17,677 nt of DNA from an uncultured Slackia sp. Lineage in GTDB: Bacteria > Actinomycetota > Coriobacteriia > Coriobacteriales > Eggerthellaceae. The stretch lies in the NCBI GenBank assembly GCA_937895975.1, contig CALBLG010000208.1, positions 1-17,677 on the forward strand, in the 5' to 3' direction. The notes under the pieces are model-generated. The model was not told where the DNA came from. It saw nothing but the letters and a program-made list of their open reading frames with translations, and searched no databases. A program made the position numbers and the translations under genes. This document shows, one piece after another, positions 6,343 to 12,995 of the stretch (the stretch's first letter is position 1; the number at the start of each line of letters is the position of its first letter).

Positions 6343-6391
6343 GGCGGGCCTGCAGGGTTGGTATCACGAGAACCTTGGGGGTAGGCCCGCC
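6343..6391 (-). promoter_or_regulatory. Leader hairpin upstream of the ABM gene
   Basis: GGCGGGCCT (6343-6351) and AGGCCCGCC (6383-6391) are a perfect 9-bp inverted repeat. An inner AGGGTT/AACCTT pairing lies within the 31-nt loop. In the ABM mRNA it would form a two-part hairpin about 35 nt before the start codon. It could be a regulatory leader. I do not recognise it as a known riboswitch. Confidence 0.45.
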
Positions 6392-6451
6392 ACCGACACG
6401 CTCAATGTACAAAAGTCACCACGCAACAGAAAGATATGGGGAAAATCATAA

Positions 6452-6485
6452 GTCGCTTATCTTTTAGATGGTCGCTCATATTTTT
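6452..6485. promoter_or_regulatory. Tandem direct repeat, possible HxlR operator
   Basis: GTCGCTTATCTTTT (6452-6465) and GTCGCTCATATTTT (6471-6484) match at 12 of 14 positions with a 19-bp period, about two helical turns. They lie between the divergent HxlR and ABM genes. The spacing suits a dimeric regulator. Confidence 0.4.
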
Positions 6486-6558
6486 ATTAGCTACTTGAGG
6501 GAATTTTGTCCACTCGCTAGGCTAGAGCGAAAACGAATCAAAGCCCGAGGACCACGCC

Positions 6559-6963
6559 ATGACGCATAAACGCAAGCTTGAAAAAGATATTCGCTGCCCG
6601 CTCGAATATGGGCTCGATGTATTCGGCGGTCGCTGGAAATCGCGCATCCTGTGCGTGCTGGCTGCGAAACACACGTTGCGATACGGCGAGCTGCGCAGCG
6701 AAATGACGAACATATCCGATGCCGTATTAGCAGCAGCCTTAAAAGAGCTTATATCAGACGACCTGGTAAATCGCAAAAGTTTCGATGAGATACCGCCACG
6801 CGTTGAATACTCGCTCACCGAAAAGGGAGCATCGGTCATCCCCATCCTGCAGAGCATTTGCGCATGGTCGGGCATGTTCCACCGCGAAGTGAAATCCGAA
6901 GCGCCACGCCAATGCCAGCTGTGCGACTACGGCTCGGGAAGCAATCCAGCACCGCACGCGTAA
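6559..6963 (+). CDS. HxlR family winged-helix transcriptional regulator
   Basis: This 134-aa protein has the HxlR (DUF24) signature: CPLEYGLDVFGGRWKSRIL near the N-terminus, RYGELRSEM and ISDAVLAAALKEL (recognition helix region), then the wing VEYSLTEKG. C13 sits where YodB, CatR and HypR carry their redox-sensing cysteine, so sensing of electrophiles or quinones is plausible. The C-terminal tail adds a CxxC (QCQLC). The ribosome site GAGGA precedes the ATG. It is the only protein gene on the plus strand, divergent from the ABM gene and convergent with the YgjP-like gene. Confidence 0.9.
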   Translation: MTHKRKLEKDIRCPLEYGLDVFGGRWKSRILCVLAAKHTLRYGELRSEMTNISDAVLAAALKELISDDLVNRKSFDEIPPRVEYSLTEKGASVIPILQSICAWSGMFHREVKSEAPRQCQLCDYGSGSNPAPHA

Positions 6964-6964
6964 A

Positions 6965-6995
6965 ACGTGTCAAATGCTCTGAGCGTTTAACGTGT
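6965..6995. repeat. Palindromic repeat copy C, between convergent stop codons
   Basis: ACGTGTCAAATGCTC (6965-6979) and GAGCGTTTAACGTGT (6981-6995) form the same palindrome as copy B with several transition-type differences. It fills nearly the whole gap between the HxlR stop (6961-6963) and the YgjP-like stop (6995-6997), where it could work as a two-way transcription stop. Confidence 0.85.
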
Positions 6996-7636
6996 CACCG
7001 TCGAATTGCGCCGCAAAGCTTTCGTTCTGCTTCGCGCCAATGCGAAAGATGGGCATCGAGCAGCGCATGGAAACGCGGCCCGTGGTTCGCTTCGATAAGA
7101 TGGCACAGCTCATGCACCACCACGTATTCCAAGCATTCGGGCGGCTGCGCGGCAAGCTGCACGTTGATGCAGATGCGGCCCGTTTTCACATTGCAACTTC
7201 CCCAGCGGCTCACCATGTTACGATATGCGAGCTTGCCAGGCCTCACGCCCAAAATGGGCGCCCATTTTTCGATGAGCGCCGGCGTGAATGCAGCCACCAC
7301 CGCACGCCATTGGGCAAGTTCTTCCTCGGTCGGCGCGCCCGCCGTACCTTGCGATTCGCGACGCCGCTCGCCCGCCTGGATTTTCGCCGCATGCTGGCGA
7401 ACCCATGACAAGCGATCCTCGACAAACCGAGCAATACGCGCATCGGTGTACCGCAACGGCGCGCTTACGCACACGCGAAAGCCCGCACCGCGCGATTCGG
7501 CCTCGCTCGCGGGCTTCAGCCGCAAATACATATGTTTCTGCTGTTTGCGCGTGACTTCTACATCGAAGCCCGCAACCGTCAACACGGATTTCCGAATAGA
7601 AGGCTGAGCCAATCGTTTCCCCGAAACCTCAAACAT
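6995..7636 (-). CDS. YgjP-like (DUF45 / M48 family) zinc metallopeptidase-fold protein
   Basis: This 213-aa protein has the YgjP/DUF45 signature. RWGSCN with GRICIN precedes the metal site HELCH (175-179), and a third likely zinc ligand is H185 (EANHGPRF). The family resembles SprT and wss-type proteases; its cellular substrate is not established. The ATG at 7636 has no clear ribosome site. A -10-like CATAAT (7640-7645) ends 3 nt upstream, so either the mRNA is leaderless or the true start is a downstream GTG/TTG. It follows the 27-codon ORF on the same strand and ends against palindrome copy C. Confidence 0.85.
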   Translation of the reverse strand: MFEVSGKRLAQPSIRKSVLTVAGFDVEVTRKQQKHMYLRLKPASEAESRGAGFRVCVSAPLRYTDARIARFVEDRLSWVRQHAAKIQAGERRRESQGTAGAPTEEELAQWRAVVAAFTPALIEKWAPILGVRPGKLAYRNMVSRWGSCNVKTGRICINVQLAAQPPECLEYVVVHELCHLIEANHGPRFHALLDAHLSHWREAERKLCGAIRR

Positions 7637-7638
7637 GG

Positions 7639-7730
7639 TATTATGCAGGTACGGTGCCCCGCGAAGCCGGGCGACATCGTTGGAGTTCTAAGCCGGGTTA
7701 CTTGTGGAGAGCACCCGGCTTATTGCTTTC
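7639..7730 (+). ncRNA. Candidate small RNA antisense to the 3' region of the 27-aa ORF transcript
   Basis: A -10-like TATTAT (7639-7644) with a weak TTTCCC -35 at 17 bp faces right. Downstream is a perfect 10-bp hairpin, TAAGCCGGGT (7689-7698) with ACCCGGCTTA (7713-7722), followed by TTGCTTTC. A transcript from about 7651 to 7730 would lie convergent to the 27-codon ORF, as antitoxin RNAs do in Fst/TxpA-type loci. Promoter and terminator are both imperfect. Confidence 0.35.
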
Positions 7731-7739
7731 TGATGAAGA

Positions 7740-7823
7740 TCACTTGTCGCGGGTGGCCAGGTCGACGATTCCGATAACAACTGTCATTACCGCACAAATG
7801 GCGATAATCGTTTGTGTATCCAT
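7740..7823 (-). CDS. 27-aa hydrophobic peptide, candidate type I toxin
   Basis: ATG at 7823 and TGA at 7742-7740. The peptide begins MDTQTIIAICAVM, carries one hydrophobic helix (about residues 5-22) and ends with the charged tail DLATRDK. This is the layout of small membrane (holin-like, Fst/TxpA-type) toxins. The Shine-Dalgarno AAAGGAGGTG (7830-7839) matches the 16S 3' end at ten consecutive positions, 6 nt before the ATG, which argues for real translation. The same bases form a hairpin that would hide them. It lies between the alcohol dehydrogenase and YgjP-like genes. I see no family-specific sequence match, so the toxin role is inferred from layout. Confidence 0.6.
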   Translation of the reverse strand: MDTQTIIAICAVMTVVIGIVDLATRDK

Positions 7824-7829
7824 CGGGAC

Positions 7830-7847
7830 CACCTCCTTTCAGAGGTG
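7830..7847 (-). promoter_or_regulatory. Hairpin sequestering the Shine-Dalgarno of the 27-aa ORF
   Basis: In the minus-strand RNA, CACCTC (7847-7842) pairs with GAGGTG (7835-7830) across the 6-nt loop TGAAAG. The 3' arm is the core of the ribosome binding site. Self-masking of a perfect ribosome site is typical of type I toxin mRNAs. Confidence 0.65.
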
Positions 7848-7865
7848 TCGCCCGGCAAGTGAAGC

Positions 7866-7905
7866 ACCGCTCGCTTATTGTACTGTATAGGCGAGCGGTT
7901 ACGAA
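7866..7905 (-). promoter_or_regulatory. Promoter and palindrome upstream of the 27-aa ORF
   Basis: The perfect inverted repeat ACCGCTCGC (7866-7874) / GCGAGCGGT (7891-7899) brackets a -10-like TACAAT (7877-7882, minus strand). A weak TTCGTA (7900-7905) lies 17 bp upstream of it. Transcription would start near 7870. The palindrome could instead be the end of the alcohol dehydrogenase transcript or an operator over the promoter. Confidence 0.45.
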
Positions 7906-7927
7906 CTTCTGTACGGTTATTTATTTC

Positions 7928-9133
7928 CTAAAACGCCGACAGATAAATTGCTTTGGCGTCTTCCATCGTGAGCTTCTTGAAGCCGCCGAACACCTCGCCT
8001 TTATTGGCCTTCAGCGTAGGCAGAAGCCTATCCACGTCTTCGGGTTTCATTCCGAATTCGCCCAGCGTACGCGGCATGCCCATGTCGACGAAAAACGCCT
8101 GCAGCTCATCGATCGCCGCAGTCACGGCGTCTTCGATGGCCTCGTCGGTGTCGTCGATAGACTCGATATCGAACACCTGCAGCGCGAATTTCAGGAAACG
8201 CGCGGGGTTCTCGCGCCATACATAGCGCATCCACGCGGGCATAATCACGGCCAAGCCGGCGCCGTGCGTGATAGACGTGTCGAACGCCGAAAGCTCATGC
8301 TCGAGCGCGTGGCTCTCCCAACCGCCCGCGCGGCCCGTAGGCATCGCCGACAAACCGCACCCGGCGATATCGTTATGGGCGAGCGTACCCGCCCACATGA
8401 TATTCGCGCGCGCCTCGTAGTTTTCGGGCTCGGCAAGCGCCACCGGCGCCTCGTCGATGAGCGAGCGAATAATGCCCGTGGCAATGTTGTCGGTCAGGCT
8501 CGAAGAACCTGTGCCGCTGAAATATCGCTCGCATACATGCGCGATCATGTCGGTCACGCCTGCCGCTGTTTGGTATGCCGGCAGCGTGAACGTAAGCTCT
8601 GGGTCCATGAAGGCAATTTGCGGGCGGAACAAATTCGAGTTCGTGCCACTCTTCATGCCCAATTCGTCATTGGAAATCACGCACGAGTTCGACCCTTCGG
8701 AGCCAGCAGCCGGAATGGTAAGCACGCACGCGACAGGCAGGCATTCCGAAATGGTGGCCTTCTTGCTGAAGAAATCCCACACGTCGCCATCGTAGGGCGC
8801 GCCAAACGCGATGGCTTTCGCGCAATCGATCGCGCTTCCGCCGCCCACGGGAAAGATGAGGTCGACCTGCTCGGCGCGAGCGAGTTCGATGCCCTCGCGC
8901 ACCAGGCCCACTTCGGGGTTCGGGCGCACGCCCGCAAGCTCGACGCTTTCCACGCCCGCCGCCGCAAGCGATTTCTTCACGCGGTCGAGCGTGCCCGTGC
9001 GCACCACCGACCCTTTGCCGTACACGAGCAGCGCGCGTTTGAACCCGCGCTTGGCGATATGCTCGCCCACCTGGTCGGTTACACCGCGGCCGAAGATGAA
9101 CTCCGTCGGCGAATAGAACACGAAATCGTTCAT
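7928..9133 (-). CDS. Iron-containing (group III) alcohol dehydrogenase, BDH/YqhD-like
   Basis: This 401-aa protein is an NAD(P)H-dependent Fe-ADH that would reduce aldehydes to alcohols during fermentation. The dinucleotide site GGGS is at 97-100. The likely metal ligands are D195, H199 (TDMIAH), H275 and H290 (ITHGAGLAVI). The sequence start (FVFYSPTEFIFGRG) and the EHELSAFD segment resemble butanol dehydrogenases and YqhD; the substrate cannot be told. I use the ATG at 9133, preceded by AAAGGAC. A longer frame upstream would run into a 61-bp palindrome and is rejected. It appears to be a single-gene unit. Confidence 0.93.
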   Translation of the reverse strand: MNDFVFYSPTEFIFGRGVTDQVGEHIAKRGFKRALLVYGKGSVVRTGTLDRVKKSLAAAGVESVELAGVRPNPEVGLVREGIELARAEQVDLIFPVGGGSAIDCAKAIAFGAPYDGDVWDFFSKKATISECLPVACVLTIPAAGSEGSNSCVISNDELGMKSGTNSNLFRPQIAFMDPELTFTLPAYQTAAGVTDMIAHVCERYFSGTGSSSLTDNIATGIIRSLIDEAPVALAEPENYEARANIMWAGTLAHNDIAGCGLSAMPTGRAGGWESHALEHELSAFDTSITHGAGLAVIMPAWMRYVWRENPARFLKFALQVFDIESIDDTDEAIEDAVTAAIDELQAFFVDMGMPRTLGEFGMKPEDVDRLLPTLKANKGEVFGGFKKLTMEDAKAIYLSAF

Positions 9134-9185
9134 GGAAAGTCCTTTCGAAAAATGCCCGCGAGTTTGTCGCGACCGAAGCTGTGGC

Positions 9186-9246
9186 TGGGACGCCTTCCTC
9201 AGAGGCAACTGTCCCTGGGACAGTTGCCTCTGAGGAAGGCGTCCCA
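9186..9246. repeat. Perfect 30-bp inverted repeat (REP-like)
   Basis: Arms 9186-9215 and 9217-9246 are exact inverse complements around one T. Their central part reads CTGTCCC-T-GGGACAG. A partial tandem copy of the outer end (AGGAAGGCGTCCCA) follows at 9248-9261. It lies between rsmI and the alcohol dehydrogenase gene, with no transposase. It shares GAGG-N3-CTGTCC with the large palindrome at 16144-16219. Confidence 0.95.
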
Positions 9247-9267
9247 CAGGAAGGCGTCCCAGCGCAA

Positions 9268-10128
9268 TCAGCGCTCGTGCACGAGCGCGTACGCTTCATT
9301 GCGCGAAATGCCGAACTCTTTTCGCAACACGGAAACGATATCTTTATGGGACAGGTCGCCGGCCGCAATAAGCTCGCCTGCGCGGTCGGCGGCAGAAGCG
9401 ACCTGGGCAGCGGCAGCGCCCTTGAGCTCGGCTTCGGTCGGTGGGCAAATAACCAGCGCTATTTCGCCTTTCACGCCGCCTTCGGCGTCGCGACGCGCGA
9501 ATTCGGCCGCCGCATCGGGCGCGCACGCCCTAAAAATTTCCTCATGGCGTTTCGTGAGCTCGCGGCACACCGCAACCTCGCGCGTGGGAAACACCTCGGC
9601 CACCACGGCGAGAGAATCGGCGATGCGACGCGGACTCTCATAGAACACAAGCGAAGCCCGCAGCGAAGCAAGCGCAGAAAGCACAGCCTTACGTTCGCCG
9701 TCTTTGCGGGGAAGAAAGCCGCCGAAATAATACTGCGGGTCGGCAAAACCGCTGGCCACATACGCCGTCGCCGCCGCCGACGCACCTGGCAGCACCTCGT
9801 ACGGCGCGCCTACCGCCTGCGCCGCGGCAATCAGCCGCGAGCCGGGGTCGGAAACGCCCGGCATGCCGGCGTCGCTGCAAAACGCAATGCGCTCGCCAGC
9901 CAAGACGCGCGCAATAATGCGATCGGCTTGTTTCGAGATAGTGGCTTCGTCCAAACGTTCGAGCCGCTTTTCGATATCGAAATGCGCGAGCAACTTTCCC
10001 GTGACGCGCGTATCTTCCGCGCACACCACATCGGCTGCGCGCAGCTCGTCGAGCGTGCGCAACGTGATATCGCCCAAATTGCCGATAGGCGTGGGGCACA
10101 GAACAAGTTTTCCAGCTGAAGTATTCAT
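9268..10128 (-). CDS. rsmI: 16S rRNA (cytidine(1402)-2'-O)-methyltransferase
   Basis: This 286-aa tetrapyrrole-methylase-fold enzyme methylates the ribose of C1402 in 16S rRNA with SAM, next to the P site. Signatures are LVLCPTPIGNLGDIT (8-22), EDTR, AFCSDAGMPGVSDPG, LPGASAAATA, and GGFLPRK with YESPRRI. The ATG at 10128 gives the normal length and the usual N-terminus. No ribosome site precedes it; instead a consensus TATAAT ends 7 nt before the ATG, so the mRNA is probably leaderless. It is preceded by a strong terminator and followed by a perfect palindrome. Its place near metG and recR echoes Bacillus yabC. Confidence 0.96.
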   Translation of the reverse strand: MNTSAGKLVLCPTPIGNLGDITLRTLDELRAADVVCAEDTRVTGKLLAHFDIEKRLERLDEATISKQADRIIARVLAGERIAFCSDAGMPGVSDPGSRLIAAAQAVGAPYEVLPGASAAATAYVASGFADPQYYFGGFLPRKDGERKAVLSALASLRASLVFYESPRRIADSLAVVAEVFPTREVAVCRELTKRHEEIFRACAPDAAAEFARRDAEGGVKGEIALVICPPTEAELKGAAAAQVASAADRAGELIAAGDLSHKDIVSVLRKEFGISRNEAYALVHER

Positions 10129-10135
10129 GGCCGGA

Positions 10136-10141
10136 ATTATA
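10136..10141 (-). promoter_or_regulatory. -10 box of a probable leaderless rsmI promoter
   Basis: On the minus strand TATAAT (10141-10136) ends 7 nt before the rsmI ATG, so the start nucleotide would be the A of the ATG or very close to it. No good -35 is visible; TTGGGC lies 21 bp upstream. Confidence 0.55.
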
Positions 10142-10171
10142 CCGCGCCCCGCCCCGTCGCGCGCCCAAGCC

Positions 10172-10203
10172 AAAAAAGAAGCGGCCCCGAAGGACCGCTT
10201 CTT
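10172..10203 (-). terminator. Strong intrinsic terminator between the arc operon and rsmI
   Basis: On the minus strand a 12-bp stem (10203-10192 with 10187-10176, one G-U pair) closes on a TTCG tetraloop and runs into six T. It separates rsmI from everything upstream and may be the final stop for arc operon transcripts. Confidence 0.9.
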
Positions 10204-10299
10204 TACCGCCACGCGACGGAGGCTCAACCCCGCGCGGAGGATTTCGTTTGTTGCCGCCGGAGTACACACGACTCGCTTTCGCACACCGGTCAGTGAGCA

Positions 10300-10393
10300 G
10301 GCATTCTGGCGAGCCAAGGTGGCTTGAAGGAGGAGCGAAGCGTACTCCGGTACGCGAGCGACGAGTGAAAGCCAGATTGGCCGCCCGAATGCC
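10300..10393. repeat. 94-bp imperfect inverted repeat in the arcD 3' region
   Basis: The ends GGCATTC (10300-10306) and GAATGCC (10387-10393) pair, and pairing continues inward with few interruptions (CGCC/GGCG, TTGGC/GCCAA, AAGCCA/TGGCTT). A GCGTAC/GTACGC hairpin sits at the tip. It lies in the roughly 310-bp gene-free stretch 10129-10441. It may be a repeat element or part of a structured 3' UTR. No coding signal is seen. Confidence 0.65.
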
Positions 10394-10410
10394 GCGCAAC
10401 GTCGAAGGAA

Positions 10411-10434
10411 TTCGCTGGCCGTTAGGCCAGCGAA
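10411..10434 (-). terminator. Hairpin directly after arcD
   Basis: TTCGCTGGCC (10411-10420) and GGCCAGCGAA (10425-10434) form a perfect 10-bp stem with a 4-nt loop, 7 bp past the arcD stop. The following bases (TTCCTTCG) make a weak T tract, so it may act as a partial terminator or protect the mRNA 3' end. Confidence 0.6.
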
Positions 10435-10441
10435 ACCTCAC

Positions 10442-11917
10442 CTAAAGAATCATCATCGCGACAGTGCAAATCACCAAGCAGATGATTGCCAGGATGACGA
10501 GCAGTTTGCCAACCCACTTAAGCCAGGTGCCATACTGCACATGGGCCACAGCCAAGCCGCCCATGATGGCGCCGCACGTCGGGGTGAACAGGTTCACAAA
10601 GCCGTTGGCCGAGCTGAAAATCATGACCATGGTCTCGACCGAGAACCCGAGGTTCGCAGCCAAGGGGCCCATGATGGGCATAGACACGGTGGCCATGCCA
10701 GAGCTCGACGGAATGAGGAACGAGAGCACCACGTACAGCAGCCACGATGCCGGCGCGAAGATGAACGCGGAAACACCCTGCAGCGCATTGGACGCATTCA
10801 GCAGAATCCAGTCGGACATGCCGGTTTCGGCCATCAGGATGGAGATGCCGCGGGCAAGCGCGATAATCATGACGACGCTCATCATATCGGCGCAGCCGTC
10901 GATGAATGCCTTCACGGTTTCAGCCTCGGTCAGGCCGCCAACAACGGCGATGACCAGGGCCAGGATGAAGAACCAGCACGCAGCCTCGACGAAGTACCAT
11001 TCGCCAAGCGGCAGGCCGGTGAGCACGGCAGACCAGCCGAGGAAGATTTCGACGCCGAAGTCTTCCCAAGGAATGAAGCTGACAACCATCACGATGAAGG
11101 CGATGGCGAACACGATCAGGGCGCCCTTCTGACGACCGGTAAGCTTGATGTCGTCGAAGTTGGCATCTTTGCCGAAGTTCTCTTCCTGAGCCTGCTGTTC
11201 TTGCAGCGACAAGATGGTGGAACCTTTGTCCTTCTTCACCTTGGCCGCATATTTCATCACGTAAAGGATGGAAACAATCAAAGTGGTGATCCACAGAATG
11301 GCGCCGATGGCGATGATAATGCCCTGGTTCACTTCGATGCCCGCGTCAACGAGCGAGGAAACCGCAGCGCCCACGGCAAACGGGTTCACGGTGGAGCCCA
11401 ACACGCCGCAGCCAGCGCCCAGCAGAACAACCGCCGAGCCGACCATTACATCGAAGCCTGCGGCATACATGGTTGCCGCGAGCAGCACGTAGAACGGGAC
11501 GGTCTCTTCGCACATGCCGTACGTGGTGCCGCCGATAGAGAACAAAATCATAAGGATGGGAATGAGCACGAGCTCGTTGCCCTTGAGTTTCTTCACCAAC
11601 ACGCCGATGCCATTGTCCAAAGCACCGGTTTTCGTCATAACGCCCAAGAAGCCGCCCAGAATCATAACGAAGAAGCAAACTTCAAGCGCGCCGCCCGGGA
11701 AGGTGTCGGGGTTGGCCGCCGCATCGACGATGTCGCTCGGGGCGCCCGTGAAACCATAGATGGGCGAAGTGACGATGTTGGCGAGGGATGCGGCCGTAAC
11801 CGTGCCGCCCGTGGCCGCCGCAGCAATCCACGAGATAACGGCCAGCACGACCAGCAGAATAAGCAAAATGCTAAAGGAGCTGATGGGCTCTTTCTTTTTC
11901 TTGGTCTTCTCAGCCAT
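10442..11917 (-). CDS. arcD: YfcC/DcuC-type membrane transporter, probable arginine-ornithine exchanger ArcD
   Basis: This 491-aa polytopic membrane protein has a basic N-terminus (MAEKTKKKKEP) and roughly 12-13 hydrophobic segments. Family features of the YfcC ion-transporter superfamily include GGTTYGMCEETVPFY and the C-terminal SSSGMATVSMPIMGPLA and TPTCGAIMGGLA loops. In streptococcal arc operons a YfcC-type protein serves as the arginine/ornithine exchanger, so the last position of this arc operon supports that role. Substrate specificity is inferred. The ribosome site AAAGGGGA precedes the ATG. A hairpin (11965-12000) lies between it and arcC, which could tune its expression relative to the enzymes. 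Confidence 0.85.
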   Translation of the reverse strand: MAEKTKKKKEPISSFSILLILLVVLAVISWIAAAATGGTVTAASLANIVTSPIYGFTGAPSDIVDAAANPDTFPGGALEVCFFVMILGGFLGVMTKTGALDNGIGVLVKKLKGNELVLIPILMILFSIGGTTYGMCEETVPFYVLLAATMYAAGFDVMVGSAVVLLGAGCGVLGSTVNPFAVGAAVSSLVDAGIEVNQGIIIAIGAILWITTLIVSILYVMKYAAKVKKDKGSTILSLQEQQAQEENFGKDANFDDIKLTGRQKGALIVFAIAFIVMVVSFIPWEDFGVEIFLGWSAVLTGLPLGEWYFVEAACWFFILALVIAVVGGLTEAETVKAFIDGCADMMSVVMIIALARGISILMAETGMSDWILLNASNALQGVSAFIFAPASWLLYVVLSFLIPSSSGMATVSMPIMGPLAANLGFSVETMVMIFSSANGFVNLFTPTCGAIMGGLAVAHVQYGTWLKWVGKLLVILAIICLVICTVAMMIL

Positions 11918-11964
11918 GGGATTCCCCTTTCATGGGAGAGCTCCCGCGCAACCAAGTAAGGTTT

Positions 11965-12000
11965 CCCCTGCGCGAGAGCTCCCTCCCCCGAGCGCAGGGG
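11965..12000 (-). promoter_or_regulatory. Intercistronic hairpin between arcC and arcD
   Basis: CCCCTGCGC (11965-11973) and GCGCAGGGG (11992-12000) form a perfect 9-bp stem with an 18-nt loop in the 106-bp arcC-arcD gap. There is no T tract, so it is more likely an mRNA stability or partial stop element. A GAGAGCTCCC motif occurs twice (11936 and 11974 regions). Confidence 0.5.
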
Positions 12001-12023
12001 CCCGGAGGAGGGGGATGGAACGG

Positions 12024-12977
12024 CTAGGCGACAATCACGGTGCCGGTCTTGCCGTTAATGGCGTCCTTGGCTTTCTCCAAGGAGGTGATGAGGGCGCGGC
12101 CCTCAGGGAATTCTTCGACGTACTCGATGCACGCCTCGACCTTCGGCAGCATGGAGCCGGGGGCGAACTGCCCCTGCTCGATGTACTCACGAGCCTGAGC
12201 GATATCCATGGTGTCGATGTCTTTCTGGTCGGGCTTGTTGAAGTTGACGGCCACCTTCTCGACAGCGGTGAGAATCACCAGCATGTCGGCCTTGAACGTG
12301 GCGGCCATCATAGCGGCCGAACGGTCCTTGTCGATGACAGCGGGCACGCCCGTATAGGCATCGTTGGCCTCGAACACCGGCACTCCGCCGCCGCCTGTGC
12401 ACACGACGATGTAGCCGTTGTCGAACAAGTCTTGAATCGCGTCAGACTCAACGATGCGGCGAGGCTTCGGCGATGCGACCACCTGGCGCCAACCGCGGCC
12501 AGCGTCTTCCTTGTACGTCCAGCCGGTCTCGGCCGCCTTGGCCTTGGCCTCTTCCTCGGTGAGGAACGCGCCGACGGGCTTGGTGGGGTTCTGGAAGGCG
12601 GGGTCGTCGGGATACACGACGGTCTGCGTAACCACATTGGCCGTGGAGCGCATGATGCCGCGAATCTTCATCTCGTTCAGGATGGCCTGCGAGAGCTGAT
12701 AGCCGATGTAGCCTTGGCTCATGGCGCCGGCTTCGGGGAAGGGCATCTCGGGCGTCTTGCCGTCATTGGCGGCGGCGAAGGCGAACGCGTTGTTGATCAT
12801 GCCGACCTGGGGGCCGTTACCGTGGGTCACAATGACGTTGATGCCCTCGGAAATCATGTCGACGATGCACGAAGCGGTGTGCTTCACCAGCTCGAGCTGC
12901 TCTTGGGGCGTATTGCCCAGAGCGTTGCCGCCCAATGCGACGACGACGCGCTTGCCGGTTCCTTTCTGATAAGGCAT
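12024..12977 (-). CDS. arcC: Carbamate kinase
   Basis: This 317-aa enzyme catalyses the ATP-forming step of the arginine deiminase pathway: carbamoyl phosphate plus ADP gives ATP, CO2 and ammonia. Amino-acid-kinase-fold motifs are VVVALGGNALG (11-21), VTHGNGPQVG, SQGYIGYQLS, GGGGVPV, DKDRSAAMMA and FAPGSMLPKVEACIEYV. Length is typical. The ATG lies 18 nt after the arcB stop, so the two are co-transcribed. Confidence 0.97.
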   Translation of the reverse strand: MPYQKGTGKRVVVALGGNALGNTPQEQLELVKHTASCIVDMISEGINVIVTHGNGPQVGMINNAFAFAAANDGKTPEMPFPEAGAMSQGYIGYQLSQAILNEMKIRGIMRSTANVVTQTVVYPDDPAFQNPTKPVGAFLTEEEAKAKAAETGWTYKEDAGRGWRQVVASPKPRRIVESDAIQDLFDNGYIVVCTGGGGVPVFEANDAYTGVPAVIDKDRSAAMMAATFKADMLVILTAVEKVAVNFNKPDQKDIDTMDIAQAREYIEQGQFAPGSMLPKVEACIEYVEEFPEGRALITSLEKAKDAINGKTGTVIVA

Positions 12978-12995
12978 ATCACTTCACCCGCTTAC

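Larger units (their letters stand above)
7666..7856. repeat. 11-bp inverted repeat flanking the 27-aa ORF
   Basis: GCCGGGCGACA (7666-7676) and TGTCGCCCGGC (7846-7856) are perfect inverse complements on either side of the small ORF. In a minus-strand mRNA the 5' leader could pair with the 3' region, the kind of long-distance closure known from hok and aapA mRNAs. This function is an inference. Confidence 0.6.

Noticed and set aside
9134..9247. N-terminal extension of the alcohol dehydrogenase (38 codons)
   Set aside because: The extension is translated palindrome and repeat. The ATG at 9133 has a ribosome site and gives the normal family N-terminus.
7814..9643. 609-codon plus-strand open frame opposite the alcohol dehydrogenase and rsmI
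   Set aside because: It crosses two real genes and a palindrome, its composition is rich in Arg and His as in a shadow frame, and it has no recognisable domain.
10129..10317. 63-codon N-terminal extension of rsmI
   Set aside because: It would span a strong terminator and a consensus -10 box, and RsmI proteins start at the LVLCPTPIGNL region.
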